Source of the DNA: Streptomyces iakyrus
GTDB taxonomy: Bacteria; Actinomycetota; Actinomycetes; Streptomycetales; Streptomycetaceae
Assembly: GCF_000717055.1 (NCBI RefSeq)
Contig: NZ_JNXI01000010.1
Location: 179,154-243,153 of the forward strand
Length of the DNA: 64,000 nt
Reading direction: 5' to 3'
A program made the translations under genes and the position numbers. Position 1 is the first letter of the stretch, and each line of letters opens with the position of its first letter. This document shows positions 1-8,697 of this stretch, in pieces. The notes under the pieces are model-generated. The model had not been told where the DNA came from, searched no databases, and was given only the letters and a program-made list of their open reading frames with translations.

Positions 1-479
1 ACCCGCTCGGCGGCGGCGTCGGTCAGGTGCTCGAACCGGATACGGGACCGTCGCCGGGCCATGTCGAGGAAGAGGTTCACGGTGATCCGGTGCAGCCACC
101 CCTGGAAGGTGCCGGGTCGGTACCGGTCCAGTGACCGGAAGACCCGTATGAAGACCTCCTGAGTGAGGTCCTCGGCGTCGTGCTGGTTGCCGGAGAGCCG
201 GTAGGCGAGTCGGTAGACCTGGTGGGCGTGGCGGCGGACGATCTCGTCCCAGCTCGGCATGGTCCACACCTCTCCGGCGGGGCCGTTGTGGGCGGCGGGC
301 ACGGCATCCGAACGACCGCTGGGAAGTCGGCGCCGCTCGGGGAGGCCGACTGCCGCGTCATCGGTGTTCCCCGGGCTCCCCGGTGCGGGCACGGAGCCAC
401 AGGCCGACCGGGCAGACCCGGCAGGCGTCGCGTCGGGAAGGACACCACACGCGCCGCTGTCGCTGAGGTCGCGGTTCAT
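1..479 (-). CDS. ECF RNA polymerase sigma factor, SigE type (3' part outside window)
   Basis: About 159 N-terminal residues are visible. From residue 74 the protein begins MPSWDEIV and continues with region 2 signatures [20 protein letters not shown] and TPGTF-like [11 protein letters not shown], typical of the mycobacterial/Streptomyces SigE family that directs cell-envelope stress transcription. I chose the ATG at 479 because a good AGGAG site lies 8 bases upstream and SigE relatives carry a similar low-complexity N-terminal extension; the ATG at 260 is the alternative and would drop 73 residues. Region 4 and any anti-sigma gene lie outside the window. The family assignment is secure, the regulon is not visible. 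Confidence 0.9.
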   Translation of the reverse strand, partial: MNRDLSDSGACGVLPDATPAGSARSACGSVPAPGSPGNTDDAAVGLPERRRLPSGRSDAVPAAHNGPAGEVWTMPSWDEIVRRHAHQVYRLAYRLSGNQHDAEDLTQEVFIRVFRSLDRYRPGTFQGWLHRITVNLFLDMARRRSRIRFEHLTDAAAER

Positions 480-677
480 CGGATTCTCCTCGCAACGCTT
501 CTCCTGCCTGATGCGGTCCGTGGCACCAGGCGGCAGTGGCACAGCCACAGCAGGAACAAAACTATGCGGAAGGGGATGAAGGCCCTGTGAAGCGTCCATG
601 TGCTTGCCAGGAAGGCAGCGGTGGTTTCACCTATTCACCGGTCTGCCCCGGTCGGGGTTCGCATTCCCGCTGTCGGG

Positions 678-2213
678 TCACAGGTCTACCGCCAGGATCG
701 GGCTGCGAGCACGTGAGACGCAGGGATAGATCACATCGCGGCGCCCGCGCTCGCTCACGGCCAGCACGGTGTCGCGGTGGTCGGGGGTCCCTTCCAGGAC
801 GCGCAGCTCGCAGCTGCCGCAGAAGCCCTCCTCGCAGGAGGAGGGGGCGTCGGGAACCGCCTCGCGGATCACCTCCAGCAGGCTGCGATCGGCCGGGACC
901 GGCAGGAGGCGTCCGGTGCGTCTCAGCTCGACTTTGAACTCGCGGGCGTCCGGGTGATGTCGGTCGGCTCGGGGGGCGCCGAAGCGTTCGGTGTGCAGAT
1001 GCCGGTCGGGGAAGTCCGCGATGGTCTTCTCCAGGGCGGCGAGCAGCGGTTCGGGGCCGCAGGCGTAGATCGCGGTGCCGCGCGGGGTGTCGGCCAGGGC
1101 GGCGGCGAGGTCGGGCAGGCCGTCGGTGTCCTCGGGGACCAGCTGGACCAGGCCACTGCCGAGGGCCGGCAGTTCGTCGGCGAACGCCATGGCGGCGCGA
1201 GACCGGCCGCCGTAGATCAGGCGCCATTCGCGCCCGGCCGCGGCCACCGCGTGGACCATCGGCAGGATCGGGGTGATGCCGATGCCGCCCGCGATGAACA
1301 GGTAGTGGTTCGCCAGGACCAGCGGGAACCTGTTGCGGGGGCCCCGGATGGCGATCCCCTGCCCGGCTCGCAGGCTGTGCACCTCCGCCGATCCGCCGCG
1401 CCCGTCCGGTACGTCCAGGACGCCGACGCGGTAGGTGTCCCTGTCTGCCGGGTCCCCGCACAGCGAGTACGACCGGACCAGACCGGAGGGCAGCACCAGG
1501 TCGACATGGGCGCCCGGTTCCCAGGCGGGCAGTGACGCGCCGTCCGCGGCGGCGAGTTCGAGGGCCACAACGCCGTCTGCGGCGTGCCGCAGCTCGCTGA
1601 CGACGACGCGCCGCGCTGCGGGCTCCTCGCGGCGGACCGGCTGCTGGGCTGCTTTACCCGTCGACGCGGGCTTCACGCTGACGGCGCTGGAAGTGCGGCG
1701 TCCGACCAGTAGCCGGTAGATGGTCAGGAAGGCGACGACCGCGGCCAGCACGAGTGCGGTCCAGCGCACGGTGCCCTCGTCGGTTCCAGCGGTCAGAGCG
1801 TGCACGGTGCCGAGCACGAACAAGGCGAAGGTGCTCGTGTGGACGTAGCGCCACCACCGGTGCGGGATACGCGACTTGAGCAGCGAGGTGGCCTGAACGG
1901 CGGCGAGCACGTACAGCGCGATCACACCCCAGGCCACGGCCATCGGCCGGTAGTCGGAGGTGAACGGGAACAGGATCTGGACCAGGCCGATGTCCACCCA
2001 GGAGTCGGTGAGCAGGCCGACCAGGTGGATGCCCAGGAAGACCAAGGAGAGCGCGGACAGGAAGCGGTGCAGATCCAGCAGGCGCCCCGGCACCGCCTTC
2101 GGGCCCAGTACCCGGGTGTACAGCAGCAGTCCCCACACGACCGTGGCCGACAGCAGCCACCAGGACATCAGCCCGCCGACGCGGGCGAGGTACCAGGACA
2201 GTTGCGAGACCAC
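678..2213 (-). CDS. Ferric-reductase-like haem membrane domain fused to FAD/NAD(P)H and 2Fe-2S reductase
   Basis: The 511-residue product starts with about six membrane helices. Two His pairs sit in DLHRFLSALSLVFLGIHL and RYVHTSTFALFVLGTVH, the pattern of ferric-reductase/NOX and MsrQ haem domains. A ferredoxin-reductase module follows (RSYSLCGDP for FAD, GGIGITPIL and YACGPEPLL for NAD(P)H) and then a C-terminal plant-type 2Fe-2S domain with CEEGFCGSCELRVLEG and a later Cys (YPCVSR). It should pass electrons from cytosolic NAD(P)H through FAD and FeS to membrane haem and out of the cell. The GTG start at 2213 has GGGAAAGG upstream and overlaps apbE by 46 bases, implying coupled translation. 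The extracellular acceptor is unknown. Confidence 0.88.
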   Translation of the reverse strand: MVSQLSWYLARVGGLMSWWLLSATVVWGLLLYTRVLGPKAVPGRLLDLHRFLSALSLVFLGIHLVGLLTDSWVDIGLVQILFPFTSDYRPMAVAWGVIALYVLAAVQATSLLKSRIPHRWWRYVHTSTFALFVLGTVHALTAGTDEGTVRWTALVLAAVVAFLTIYRLLVGRRTSSAVSVKPASTGKAAQQPVRREEPAARRVVVSELRHAADGVVALELAAADGASLPAWEPGAHVDLVLPSGLVRSYSLCGDPADRDTYRVGVLDVPDGRGGSAEVHSLRAGQGIAIRGPRNRFPLVLANHYLFIAGGIGITPILPMVHAVAAAGREWRLIYGGRSRAAMAFADELPALGSGLVQLVPEDTDGLPDLAAALADTPRGTAIYACGPEPLLAALEKTIADFPDRHLHTERFGAPRADRHHPDAREFKVELRRTGRLLPVPADRSLLEVIREAVPDAPSSCEEGFCGSCELRVLEGTPDHRDTVLAVSERGRRDVIYPCVSRARSPILAVDL

Positions 2214-3115
2214 GTCACAAACCTTTCCCAGGGCCCGGCGCGGTGCGCCGTGCCGTCTTCGGTCACGAGCAGGCCGGTGACCCCGTGGGTCTCCAGCAGG
2301 GCCACTCCGGCGGGCAGCCCGGCGATCAGCGCCGCCTTCGCGAGCACCTCGGCCCAGTGCGCCTCGCCGGCCACCACGGTCACGCTGTGCACGTCGCTGG
2401 TGGCGGGCGCCCCGCTGCCCGGATCGATCAGGTGGTGCAACTCCCGCCCCTGGCGCTGCCATCGGCGGCGCAGCCGGGTGGAGGTGGCGACGGCTCCTTC
2501 ACCGAGGGTCAGCCACGCCAGGTCCGTCCCCGGGTGGGCCTCGTCCTCAACGGCGACCACCCACGCATCGGAGCCGGGAGGCGATCCCGTCGTCCGTACG
2601 TCGCCGCCCAGATTGACGCAGGCCCCGTCGGCGCCCGCGGCCATCAGCTCCTGCGCGACCAGGTCGGCCGCGTACCCCTTGCCGATGCCGCCGAGGTCGA
2701 GTCGCACGCCGGGCGGTACGCGCACCCGGTCGTCGCGGATCTCGACACCCGCGCAGCCCGGCACGAGGGCTGGGCGCAACCTGTCCGGCTGCTCCCGGGG
2801 CAGTGCGTCGAAGCTGTCGGTGTATCCGGCGGCTTCGAGGGCGGACAGGACCGTCGGGTCGAACAGGCCGCCGGTCGCCTCCCACGCCCGAACCGCCTGC
2901 CGTACGACTGCGACGGTCGGCGGAGACAGGGCGACCCACCGGCCGGGCGAGGCATTGAGATGGCGCAGCTCGCTGTCGGGGCGGAACCGGGACCAGAGGG
3001 CCTCCAGCTCTTCCAGGCGGCGGAGTGCCCTCTGCACGAGTTCCGGCTCGCGGCCTCCGGCCACCAGGAGATGGCCAGTGGAGCCCATCACCTCGAAGCG
3101 CGCTTCAGCTGCCAC
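2168..3115 (-). CDS. apbE: FAD:protein FMN transferase ApbE
   Basis: The 315-residue protein carries ApbE landmarks: the early FEVMGSTGHL strand, SELRHLN, DLGGIGKGYAADL, CVNLGGDVRTTG and HLIDPGSGAPA. ApbE enzymes attach FMN to a Thr of exported flavoproteins, using FAD and Mg. No protein in this operon shows the usual flavinylation motif (D-x-x-T-G-A-T-like), so the target is unclear. The GTG at 3115 lies inside the end of the upstream gene and has no strong ribosome site; the ATG ten codons later follows GAGGTG and could be the real start. It is the fourth gene of a five-gene leftward operon ending in the haem/FAD reductase, the typical partner of ApbE. Confidence 0.9.
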   Translation of the reverse strand: MAAEARFEVMGSTGHLLVAGGREPELVQRALRRLEELEALWSRFRPDSELRHLNASPGRWVALSPPTVAVVRQAVRAWEATGGLFDPTVLSALEAAGYTDSFDALPREQPDRLRPALVPGCAGVEIRDDRVRVPPGVRLDLGGIGKGYAADLVAQELMAAGADGACVNLGGDVRTTGSPPGSDAWVVAVEDEAHPGTDLAWLTLGEGAVATSTRLRRRWQRQGRELHHLIDPGSGAPATSDVHSVTVVAGEAHWAEVLAKAALIAGLPAGVALLETHGVTGLLVTEDGTAHRAGPWERFVTWSRNCPGTSPASAG

Positions 3116-3503
3116 TGCTGCGCGTCACCGGGGCGGACGGGGGTACCAACTGGCCCTCGCCTTGGCCCTGCTGGGCCGGGGGCTGTGCCTGGGTGGGTGT
3201 CGGAGCCATGGGTGCCTGAGCCGCTGTCTTTGTCTTTCCGCAGCCGCTGCCGCTGCTACGCGTGACCGGGGTGGTCGGCGAGGCCTGGGACTGCGCCGGG
3301 GCAGGGATTGCGGCTGTCGGGGAGACGGATGAGGGAGGGACTGGGCTGGAAATGCCCGCGGGTGACGTGGTCGCGGCGGAGGGCTCGGCCGCGACCACAA
3401 GGGCCGTGGTCAGCAAGGCCGCACCGGCCAGGCTCGCGCTGGCTACCGTGATCCGTACCGCTGTCCGCCGGTCCCGTTCGTCGGCGTTGGAAAGGTCAGC
3501 CAT
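3105..3503 (-). CDS. Small membrane-anchored Pro/Gln/Ser-rich protein
   Basis: The 132-residue protein has a cytosolic N-terminus rich in charge (MADLSNADERDRR), one membrane helix or signal anchor (about residues 15-37) and a long Pro/Thr/Ser/Gln-rich extracellular tail. The octapeptide PVTRSSGS occurs twice, once followed by GCGKTKT in the middle and once as the exact C-terminus; the two copies also resemble each other at DNA level (3112-3140 and 3245-3275). Its start overlaps the stop of the upstream gene and its end overlaps apbE. It sits where an FMN-binding-domain protein is often found in comparable Streptomyces operons, but no such domain is visible. Function unknown. Confidence 0.75.
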   Translation of the reverse strand: MADLSNADERDRRTAVRITVASASLAGAALLTTALVVAAEPSAATTSPAGISSPVPPSSVSPTAAIPAPAQSQASPTTPVTRSSGSGCGKTKTAAQAPMAPTPTQAQPPAQQGQGEGQLVPPSAPVTRSSGS

Positions 3504-3798
3504 CCCCCATCTCCATCTCGGCCCCGTCCATCTCCGAGCCGTCCTCCTGGCCCCGGCTGTCGTCGCCCATGTCGTCCCCGTCCTTGCCCAGCGCGCCGCC
3601 CGGGACGCTGCCGGAGTCAGAGGGTGAGGGGACGGCGGCTGGTGCCGAGGTGTTCGAGGGATCCGGCGTGCCGGGTCCGCCACCCGCTACCGCCACGGTG
3701 GCGACGGCCATGGAGGCGGCCACTACCACGGCTCCGCCGACGGCGGCGAGTACGGTGCGAGGCCCTGCCTTACCGATGAACGAATTGGCCCTGCGCAT
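3496..3798 (-). CDS. Small exported protein with acidic Met/Asp tail
   Basis: This 100-residue product has an N-terminal membrane segment (about residues 14-38, rich in Ala/Val), a Pro/Ser linker and a C-terminal tail that alternates acidic residues with Met (DDMGDDSRGQEDGSEMDG then EMEMGDG). Met and Asp clusters outside the membrane suggest low-affinity metal binding, copper being likely in this setting, but this is inference. The first Met used follows GAGAG about 10 bases upstream. Its TGA overlaps the start of the next gene by 8 bases, so translation is probably coupled. The N-terminus resembles that of the upstream Met-rich protein (the AVAGGGP stretch), suggesting tandem duplication. 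Confidence 0.75.
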   Translation of the reverse strand: MRRANSFIGKAGPRTVLAAVGGAVVVAASMAVATVAVAGGGPGTPDPSNTSAPAAVPSPSDSGSVPGGALGKDGDDMGDDSRGQEDGSEMDGAEMEMGDG

Positions 3799-3850
3799 AG
3801 ACGATGTGCTCTCTCCCGATGGAACGAACGGCTCGGTGATCAGTGCGCCG

Positions 3851-4363
3851 CTACATGTCGCCCATGCCCATGCCCATATCCATGTCCATGCCGTCGTCCT
3901 CCCCCATGCCATTCATTCCGTTCATGCCGCCCATGCCGGAGCTGTCCTGCCCGCCCATCCCCATGCCGCCGGAGCTCTTGTCCGTGCCCTTGTCCTGCTC
4001 CATGCGCATGTTCATGCCGGCCTCCATGCCCATACGCATGGCCTCCATCCACATACGCATCTCCATCTCACTCATGCCGCCGCCGTTGCCCTGCATGCCG
4101 TCCATGCCATTTCCGGTGCTGGGCGCCGGGCTGGGCATGCCGCCGGCCGGCTGGGACGGTGCGGCGGGGGCCGCCGGAGCCGGGGATGCCGGGCCCGTCG
4201 GGCTGCCGGAAGGCGAGGAGCTCGCCATGCCCGACATGGAGGGAGGCGGGGTGTCCGGCCCACCGCCAGCGACGGCCGCGGTGGCGACGACGGCGGTGAC
4301 GCCGACCGTCACGACGGCTGCCGCGACGGCGAGGGCGGTGCGGTGCTTGATGGTGCCGGCCAT
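3851..4363 (-). CDS. Exported methionine-rich protein, first gene of the reductase operon
   Basis: The 170-residue protein has an N-terminal signal or anchor (residues 8-32, ending VAGGGP), a Pro/Ser linker and a C-terminal half with dozens of Met residues in patterns such as MEMRMWMEAMRMGMEAGM, MGGMNGMNGMG and MDMDMGMGMGDM. Such Met clusters bind Cu(I) or act as sacrificial oxidant traps in other extracytoplasmic proteins; which applies here cannot be told from sequence. A clear ribosome site (AGAGGA) precedes the ATG. Fifty-two bases separate it from the next gene, and the five genes down to 678 share one strand with overlaps, so it likely heads an operon. Confidence 0.82.
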   Translation of the reverse strand: MAGTIKHRTALAVAAAVVTVGVTAVVATAAVAGGGPDTPPPSMSGMASSSPSGSPTGPASPAPAAPAAPSQPAGGMPSPAPSTGNGMDGMQGNGGGMSEMEMRMWMEAMRMGMEAGMNMRMEQDKGTDKSSGGMGMGGQDSSGMGGMNGMNGMGEDDGMDMDMGMGMGDM

Positions 4364-4465
4364 GGGGTTGGTCCTCTTTCTGTCGAATCCCGTGGGGTCT
4401 GGGCGAGGGACAAAGATGAGCCCCTAGTCCCCTTAGTCGATTAGGTTGTCAGGTCGGTTTGGTGA

Positions 4466-4486
4466 CAGCCCCGCTCGGTGGGGCTG
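4466..4486 (-). terminator. Probable terminator after copA
   Basis: A perfect 7-bp inverted repeat CAGCCCC/GGGGCTG with a 7-base loop lies 22 bases beyond the copA stop. There is no T tract, as is usual in Streptomyces. The next 80 bases up to the Met-rich gene (4364-4450) are AT-richer and contain CTTAGTCGATTAGG, which is where its promoter or operator should lie. Confidence 0.5.
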
Positions 4487-4507
4487 CCGGGTATCAGGGG
4501 CGGCGGC

Positions 4508-6847
4508 TCACGCCCGGTGGGCGGGCTGGAAGCGCCGCAGCCGCAGGCTGTTGCTGACGACGAACACCGAGGAACTGGCCATCGCTGCCCCGGCGATGAG
4601 CGGGTTGAGCAGGCCGAGCGCGGCCAGTGGCAGGGCGGCGACGTTGTAGGCGAACGCCCAGAACAGGTTGCCCTTGATGGTGGACAGCGTCCTGCGGGCG
4701 AGGCGGATCGCGTCGGCCGCGCCCCTCAAGTCGCCCTTGACCAAGGTGAGATCGGCCGCAGCGATCGCCGCATCCGTCCCCGTGCCCATCGCCAGGCCCA
4801 GGTCGGCCTGCGCGAGGGCGGCGGCGTCGTTGACCCCGTCGCCGACCATCGCCACGACCTTGCCCTGCTCCTGCAGCCGCTTGACCTCGGCGACCTTATC
4901 CTCGGGATGCACCTCGGCGATGACCTGCTCGATGCCGACCTCGGCCGCGACATGCTCGGCTGCCGCGGTGTTGTCACCGGTCAGCAGCACCGGGGTCAGG
5001 CCCAGCTCCTTGAACTGCGCGACCGCCTGCGCACTGGTGGGCTTGACGGTGTCGGCGACCACCAGCGCGGCGCGCACCTGGCCGTCCCAGGCGGCGAACA
5101 CGACCGTACGGCCGGTCCGTTCGGCCTTCTTCTGCGCCTGGAGCAGGGCCGCGGGGACCTCCAAGTCCTGGTCGTCGGTCAGCCAGCTCGCCCGTCCGGC
5201 CAGCACCTGGTGTCCGTCGACCGTGCCCGTCACACCCCGGCCCGCGTGGTTGGCGAAGTCGGCGACAGGCGCGAGGTCGCCGGTCTCGTCCTCGGCGGCG
5301 TCCGCGATCGCCTTGGCGATCGGGTGCTCGCTGGCGTGCTCCAGCGCCCCGGCCAGCCGCAGCACCTCGGCCCGCTCCTCGCCCTCGACGGTGACCACGT
5401 CGACCAGGCGCATCTTCCCCTCGGTGACCGTGCCGGTCTTGTCCAGCACGATGGTGTCGATCCGCCGGGTCGATTCCAGCACCTCCGGGCCCCGGATCAG
5501 CAGGCCGAGCTGGGCACCGCGCCCTGTGCCGACCATCAGCGCGGTCGGAGTGGCCAGGCCCAGCGAACACGGACAGGCGATGATCAGCACCGCCACCGCC
5601 GCGGTGAGCGCCATGGCGGCCGGATAGCCCAGGATCAACCAGGCGAACAGCGTCTCGACCGCCAGCAGGATCACGATCGGCACGAATATCGCGGAGATGG
5701 AGTCGGCAAGACGCTGCACCTCCGCCTTGCCGGTCTGCGCCTCCTCCACCAGCCGGGCGATCTGCGCGAGCTTGGTGTCCGAGCCCACGCGCGTGGCCCG
5801 TACGACCAGACGGCCCCCGGCGTTGACGGTGGCGCCGGTGACGGCGTCGTCCGGGCCGACCTCCACCGGCAGCGACTCGCCGGTCAGCAGCGACTCGTCC
5901 ACCGCCGAGGTACCCTCGACGACGATGCCGTCGCTGGCGATCTTCTCCCCGGGCCGCACCACGAACTCGTCCCCGACCGCCAACTGCTCGATCGGCACGC
6001 GCACTTCGCGCCCGCCGCGCAGCACGGCGACTTCCTTGGCGCCCAGGTCCATCAGGGCCCGGATCGCCTCACCGGCCCGGCGCCGGGCGCGGGCCTCGAA
6101 GTAGCGGCCGGCCAGGATGAACGCGGTCAGCGCCGCGGCGACCTCCAGGTAGATCTCCGGCTGCCCGGCATGCTCGCCCGAGCGCGGCAGCAGGGAGAAG
6201 CCCATGCTCATGCCGGGTTCGCCCGCACCGCCCCAGAACAGGGCGTAGACGCTCCAGGCCCAGGCCGCCAGCACGCCGAGCGAGACCAGGGTGTCCATCG
6301 TCGTCGCCCGGTGCCGCAGGTTCAGCGCGGCAGCACGGTGGAAGGGCCAGGCGCCCCACAGCGCCACCGGGGAGGCCAGCGCGAAGGCCAGCCACTGCCA
6401 GAACCGGAACTGCAGGGGCGGAATCATCGACAGCGCCACGACCGGCAGGGTCAGCACCGCCGAGGCCAGCAGCCGGTCCCGCAGCGCCCGCACATGCCGC
6501 TCCTCCTCGCTGACAGCCCCGTCACCAGCCGCATCCTGGCTCCCCGGGGCGGCCGAGGCGGGCGGCGCGGGCAGGCTGGCGCCATACCCGGTGGCCTTCA
6601 CCGTGGCGATCAGGTCCTCGGGCGTCAGGTCCTCGGGGTAGCCGACGCGGGCGCTGGCGGTGGCGAAGTTCACCGTCGCGCTGACGCCTGGCATCTTGTT
6701 CAGCTTGCGCTCGATGCGATTCGCGCATGAGGCGCAGGTCATGCCGGTGATGGACAGGTCGACGGTCTGCGCCGGAGCACTCCCGTCGGGGAACTCCGCC
6801 GTGGGCAACCGGGTGGTCGTGGTGGTCATGCGAGGCTCGTCATTCAT
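4508..6847 (-). CDS. copA: Copper-exporting P1B-type ATPase CopA
   Basis: The 779-residue protein has one N-terminal heavy-metal domain ([12 protein letters not shown], Cys 38 and 41), membrane helices, the actuator TGES loop, the transmembrane CPC motif ([17 protein letters not shown]), the phosphorylation site DKTGT, the HP dipeptide ([11 protein letters not shown]) and the hinge [16 protein letters not shown]. This is the standard Cu(I) exporter of the cytoplasmic membrane. The start at 6847 is 28 bases after the copZ stop; an internal ATG at codon 7 is an alternative. It should be co-transcribed with copZ from the MerR-type promoter at 7164-7194. Length and motifs are normal. Confidence 0.96.
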   Translation of the reverse strand: MNDEPRMTTTTTRLPTAEFPDGSAPAQTVDLSITGMTCASCANRIERKLNKMPGVSATVNFATASARVGYPEDLTPEDLIATVKATGYGASLPAPPASAAPGSQDAAGDGAVSEEERHVRALRDRLLASAVLTLPVVALSMIPPLQFRFWQWLAFALASPVALWGAWPFHRAAALNLRHRATTMDTLVSLGVLAAWAWSVYALFWGGAGEPGMSMGFSLLPRSGEHAGQPEIYLEVAAALTAFILAGRYFEARARRRAGEAIRALMDLGAKEVAVLRGGREVRVPIEQLAVGDEFVVRPGEKIASDGIVVEGTSAVDESLLTGESLPVEVGPDDAVTGATVNAGGRLVVRATRVGSDTKLAQIARLVEEAQTGKAEVQRLADSISAIFVPIVILLAVETLFAWLILGYPAAMALTAAVAVLIIACPCSLGLATPTALMVGTGRGAQLGLLIRGPEVLESTRRIDTIVLDKTGTVTEGKMRLVDVVTVEGEERAEVLRLAGALEHASEHPIAKAIADAAEDETGDLAPVADFANHAGRGVTGTVDGHQVLAGRASWLTDDQDLEVPAALLQAQKKAERTGRTVVFAAWDGQVRAALVVADTVKPTSAQAVAQFKELGLTPVLLTGDNTAAAEHVAAEVGIEQVIAEVHPEDKVAEVKRLQEQGKVVAMVGDGVNDAAALAQADLGLAMGTGTDAAIAAADLTLVKGDLRGAADAIRLARRTLSTIKGNLFWAFAYNVAALPLAALGLLNPLIAGAAMASSSVFVVSNSLRLRRFQPAHRA

Positions 6848-6875
6848 GTGCGGGGACCGGGGGCCGGGCGAGCCG

Positions 6876-7088
6876 TCAGACCCCGACCAACTCGTAGTCG
6901 CCCGCCTCGGTCAGGGCCGCCCGGACGTCCTCGGTCGCCAGCGGGCCGTCGCTGGCCACCGTGACACGGCCCGCCTCGACGTCGACCTCGACCTTCTGCA
7001 CACCGGAGAGCGTGGTGAGCTCCCCGGTGATGGCATCGGCGCAGTGGCCGCAGGTCATGCCGGTGACCGTGTAGATGGACTTGCTCAT
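6876..7088 (-). CDS. copZ: Copper chaperone CopZ (heavy-metal-associated domain)
   Basis: The 70-residue product is a single HMA domain: [20 protein letters not shown], with the Cu(I)-binding GMTCGHC loop, and a normal beta-alpha-beta-beta-alpha-beta length. It should hand Cu(I) to the N-terminal domain of CopA, encoded immediately downstream. The ATG at 7088 has a strong AGGAG site seven bases before it. The leader up to the MerR-type promoter is about 75 bases. Confidence 0.95.
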   Translation of the reverse strand: MSKSIYTVTGMTCGHCADAITGELTTLSGVQKVEVDVEAGRVTVASDGPLATEDVRAALTEAGDYELVGV

Positions 7089-7163
7089 CAAACGCTCCTC
7101 GCTCCATGAGAACGACCACCGGGAAGGGCGGCACAACGTCTCAGGCACCTCTGGACGCCCACA

Positions 7164-7194
7164 GCGTTACACTTCCAGCCCACTGGAACTTCAA
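7164..7194 (-). promoter_or_regulatory. MerR-type copZA promoter with 19-bp spacer and operator dyad
   Basis: Reading leftward, TTGAAG (7194-7189) and TAACGC (7169-7164) are separated by 19 bases, the over-long spacing typical of MerR-activated promoters. The spacer contains the dyad ACTTCCAG-4-CTGGAACT (7171-7190, one mismatch). The MerR gene starts at 7207 on the other strand, so one regulator protein could control both directions. Confidence 0.75.
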
Positions 7195-7206
7195 GTGAGG
7201 AGCCCC

Positions 7207-7638
7207 ATGAAAATCGGCGAAGTGGCCGAGCTCACAGGGACCAGCACCAAGACCATCCGCTTCTACGAGGACTCCGGCCTGGTGCCTCCCCCGGCCCGCA
7301 CCCCCAGCGGCCACCGCGTCTACGGCCCCGAGACCGCCGACCGGCTCCGCTTCATCCGCCGCTGCCAGGCCGCCGGCATGACCCTGCAGGAAGTACGCCA
7401 GATCCTCACCGTCCACGACAGCGGCGAAAGCCCCTGCGGCCACGTCAGCCGCGTCCTGACCGAGCGCCTGGACAACGTCCGCGCCCAGATCGCCGAACTC
7501 GTCACCCTCGAAGCCCACCTGGAATCCCTCCTGGCGCACGCCGCCCAGGGCCGACCGACCGATCACGACCAGGCCGGCGTCTGCTGGATCCTCGAAACCG
7601 AGCCTGCCGAGTCCGCCGAGCCCTCGGTCACCGAGTGA
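7207..7638 (+). CDS. MerR-family metal-responsive regulator of copZA
   Basis: The 143-residue protein begins MKIGEVAELTGTSTKTIRFYEDSGL, a MerR winged-helix, followed by the dimerisation helix. Candidate metal ligands are Cys77 and His79 (ESPCGH) and Cys126 (GVCWILE). The two-Cys C-terminal loop of CueR is incomplete, so metal specificity is open; copper is inferred from the divergent copZA genes and the 19-bp spacer promoter. The last 11 bases overlap the convergent cyclodipeptide synthase gene. Confidence 0.88.
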   Translation: MKIGEVAELTGTSTKTIRFYEDSGLVPPPARTPSGHRVYGPETADRLRFIRRCQAAGMTLQEVRQILTVHDSGESPCGHVSRVLTERLDNVRAQIAELVTLEAHLESLLAHAAQGRPTDHDQAGVCWILETEPAESAEPSVTE

Positions 7639-8368
7639 CGGGAGACCGTACAGGCGCGGGCTCCGGCCCAGCCGGTACGACAACGGCGAAGCCCTGCCCC
7701 TCCGCAGGCCGCCAGCCCAACTCCCCCGCGTACAGGCGGCGCAGCACATCAGGCGGCCGGTGATAACAGAACACCGACGCCCCGGCCCCGACGATCGACG
7801 GGGTGTCGAGGAACAGCGGCAGCTCCGCCAGGAAATAGCGCACCGCACGCTCGACCTGCCCGGCCTCCGGCGCCCGCCCCGGCGGGAGCTTCCCGGCCAG
7901 CACCCAGCGGGTGGCCTCCCTGCACGCGTCCCGGAAGCCCGGATCCTCGACGTACCGTTGCAGCCCGCCTTCGTGCAGCCCTGGGAACACCGCGTTGCGC
8001 TCCAACTCGGCCCACCCCAGCACCCGCGCTCCCGCGTCCGCCACGCCGAGCGACGTGAGCGCGGTGACGATCTTGTTCCGGGTGTACTGCCCTTGCCGCC
8101 GCGCTTTCCACGCGGCCTTCTCCGGGGAGTACCCCAGGGCCTCGAGCGTGAAGGCACTGGGCGCGTCCGGCACGAAGAAGTCCACCCGCTCGAACCGGCC
8201 CAGCCCCCAGGCCGCCAGCTCCCGGATCCGGGCCGTGGAGAAGTAGCCGTTGAACGGGCTGATCCCGAAACAGACGTGCTCACCCCGCTCGACCGCCTCT
8301 GCGCACCGGGCGCTGAGCGGAGTCACCGTCAGAGCGGCCCCGCTGCCGCCGCCTTGCTCTGTGCTCAT
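7628..8368 (-). CDS. tRNA-dependent cyclodipeptide synthase (AlbC-like, NYH subfamily)
   Basis: The 246-residue protein matches AlbC in length and signature. It has GISPFNGYFS (Ser37 nucleophile and Asn40), YFLAELPLF (Tyr178 and Glu182) and FCYH (Tyr202 and His203), all at the same numbers as the AlbC catalytic set; Asn40/Tyr202/His203 define the NYH subfamily. The middle basic helix WKARRQGQYTRNK fits the tRNA-contacting face. Such enzymes use two aminoacyl-tRNAs to make a cyclic dipeptide. No oxidase, P450, methyltransferase or prenyltransferase flanks it, so its product may be unmodified or modified elsewhere. No ribosome site is obvious before the ATG. It converges on and overlaps the copper MerR gene. 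Confidence 0.9.
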   Translation of the reverse strand: MSTEQGGGSGAALTVTPLSARCAEAVERGEHVCFGISPFNGYFSTARIRELAAWGLGRFERVDFFVPDAPSAFTLEALGYSPEKAAWKARRQGQYTRNKIVTALTSLGVADAGARVLGWAELERNAVFPGLHEGGLQRYVEDPGFRDACREATRWVLAGKLPPGRAPEAGQVERAVRYFLAELPLFLDTPSIVGAGASVFCYHRPPDVLRRLYAGELGWRPAEGQGFAVVVPAGPEPAPVRSPVTR

Positions 8369-8697
8369 GCCCGGACGCTAGAAGGCTCCCCCTGGGGCAA
8401 GTGCAAGCAAGGCGCGCACCGCCCCACCCGATCGAGGTATGCCGTCATCCCTCACCAGCCGTTCAAGCCGCCCGATGAGGTGAGCGGCGCCTGACGGCCG
8501 GACCGCAGGTCGACCGGCGTCGGGTCTTCGGGGCCTGCTTCGGCTACATGCCGCCGCCGGTGCGGTACGCCCGGAGCAGATCCAGGATAAGGGCGTTGGT
8601 GACGACGTAGTGCCGCACCAGGGGAACGAGGCCAGGTGGTCCTCGGTGCGCTCCGCGCCTTTGGCGGGCGGGCGAACCAACTGCGTTGGCTGCCCTC
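8369..8697. other. Intergenic stretch without a convincing gene
   Basis: Between the cyclodipeptide synthase and the phosphatase-like gene I see no complete gene. A leftward reading frame ending near 8545 reads VRHYVVTNALILDLLRAYRT, which has protein-like composition and could be the tail of a lost gene, but it has no start of its own. Confidence 0.4.

Noticed and set aside
4478..6730. Long open frame opposite copA
   Set aside because: It is a codon-bias shadow of the copA gene; composition is Gly/Arg/Gln-rich and no family is recognisable.
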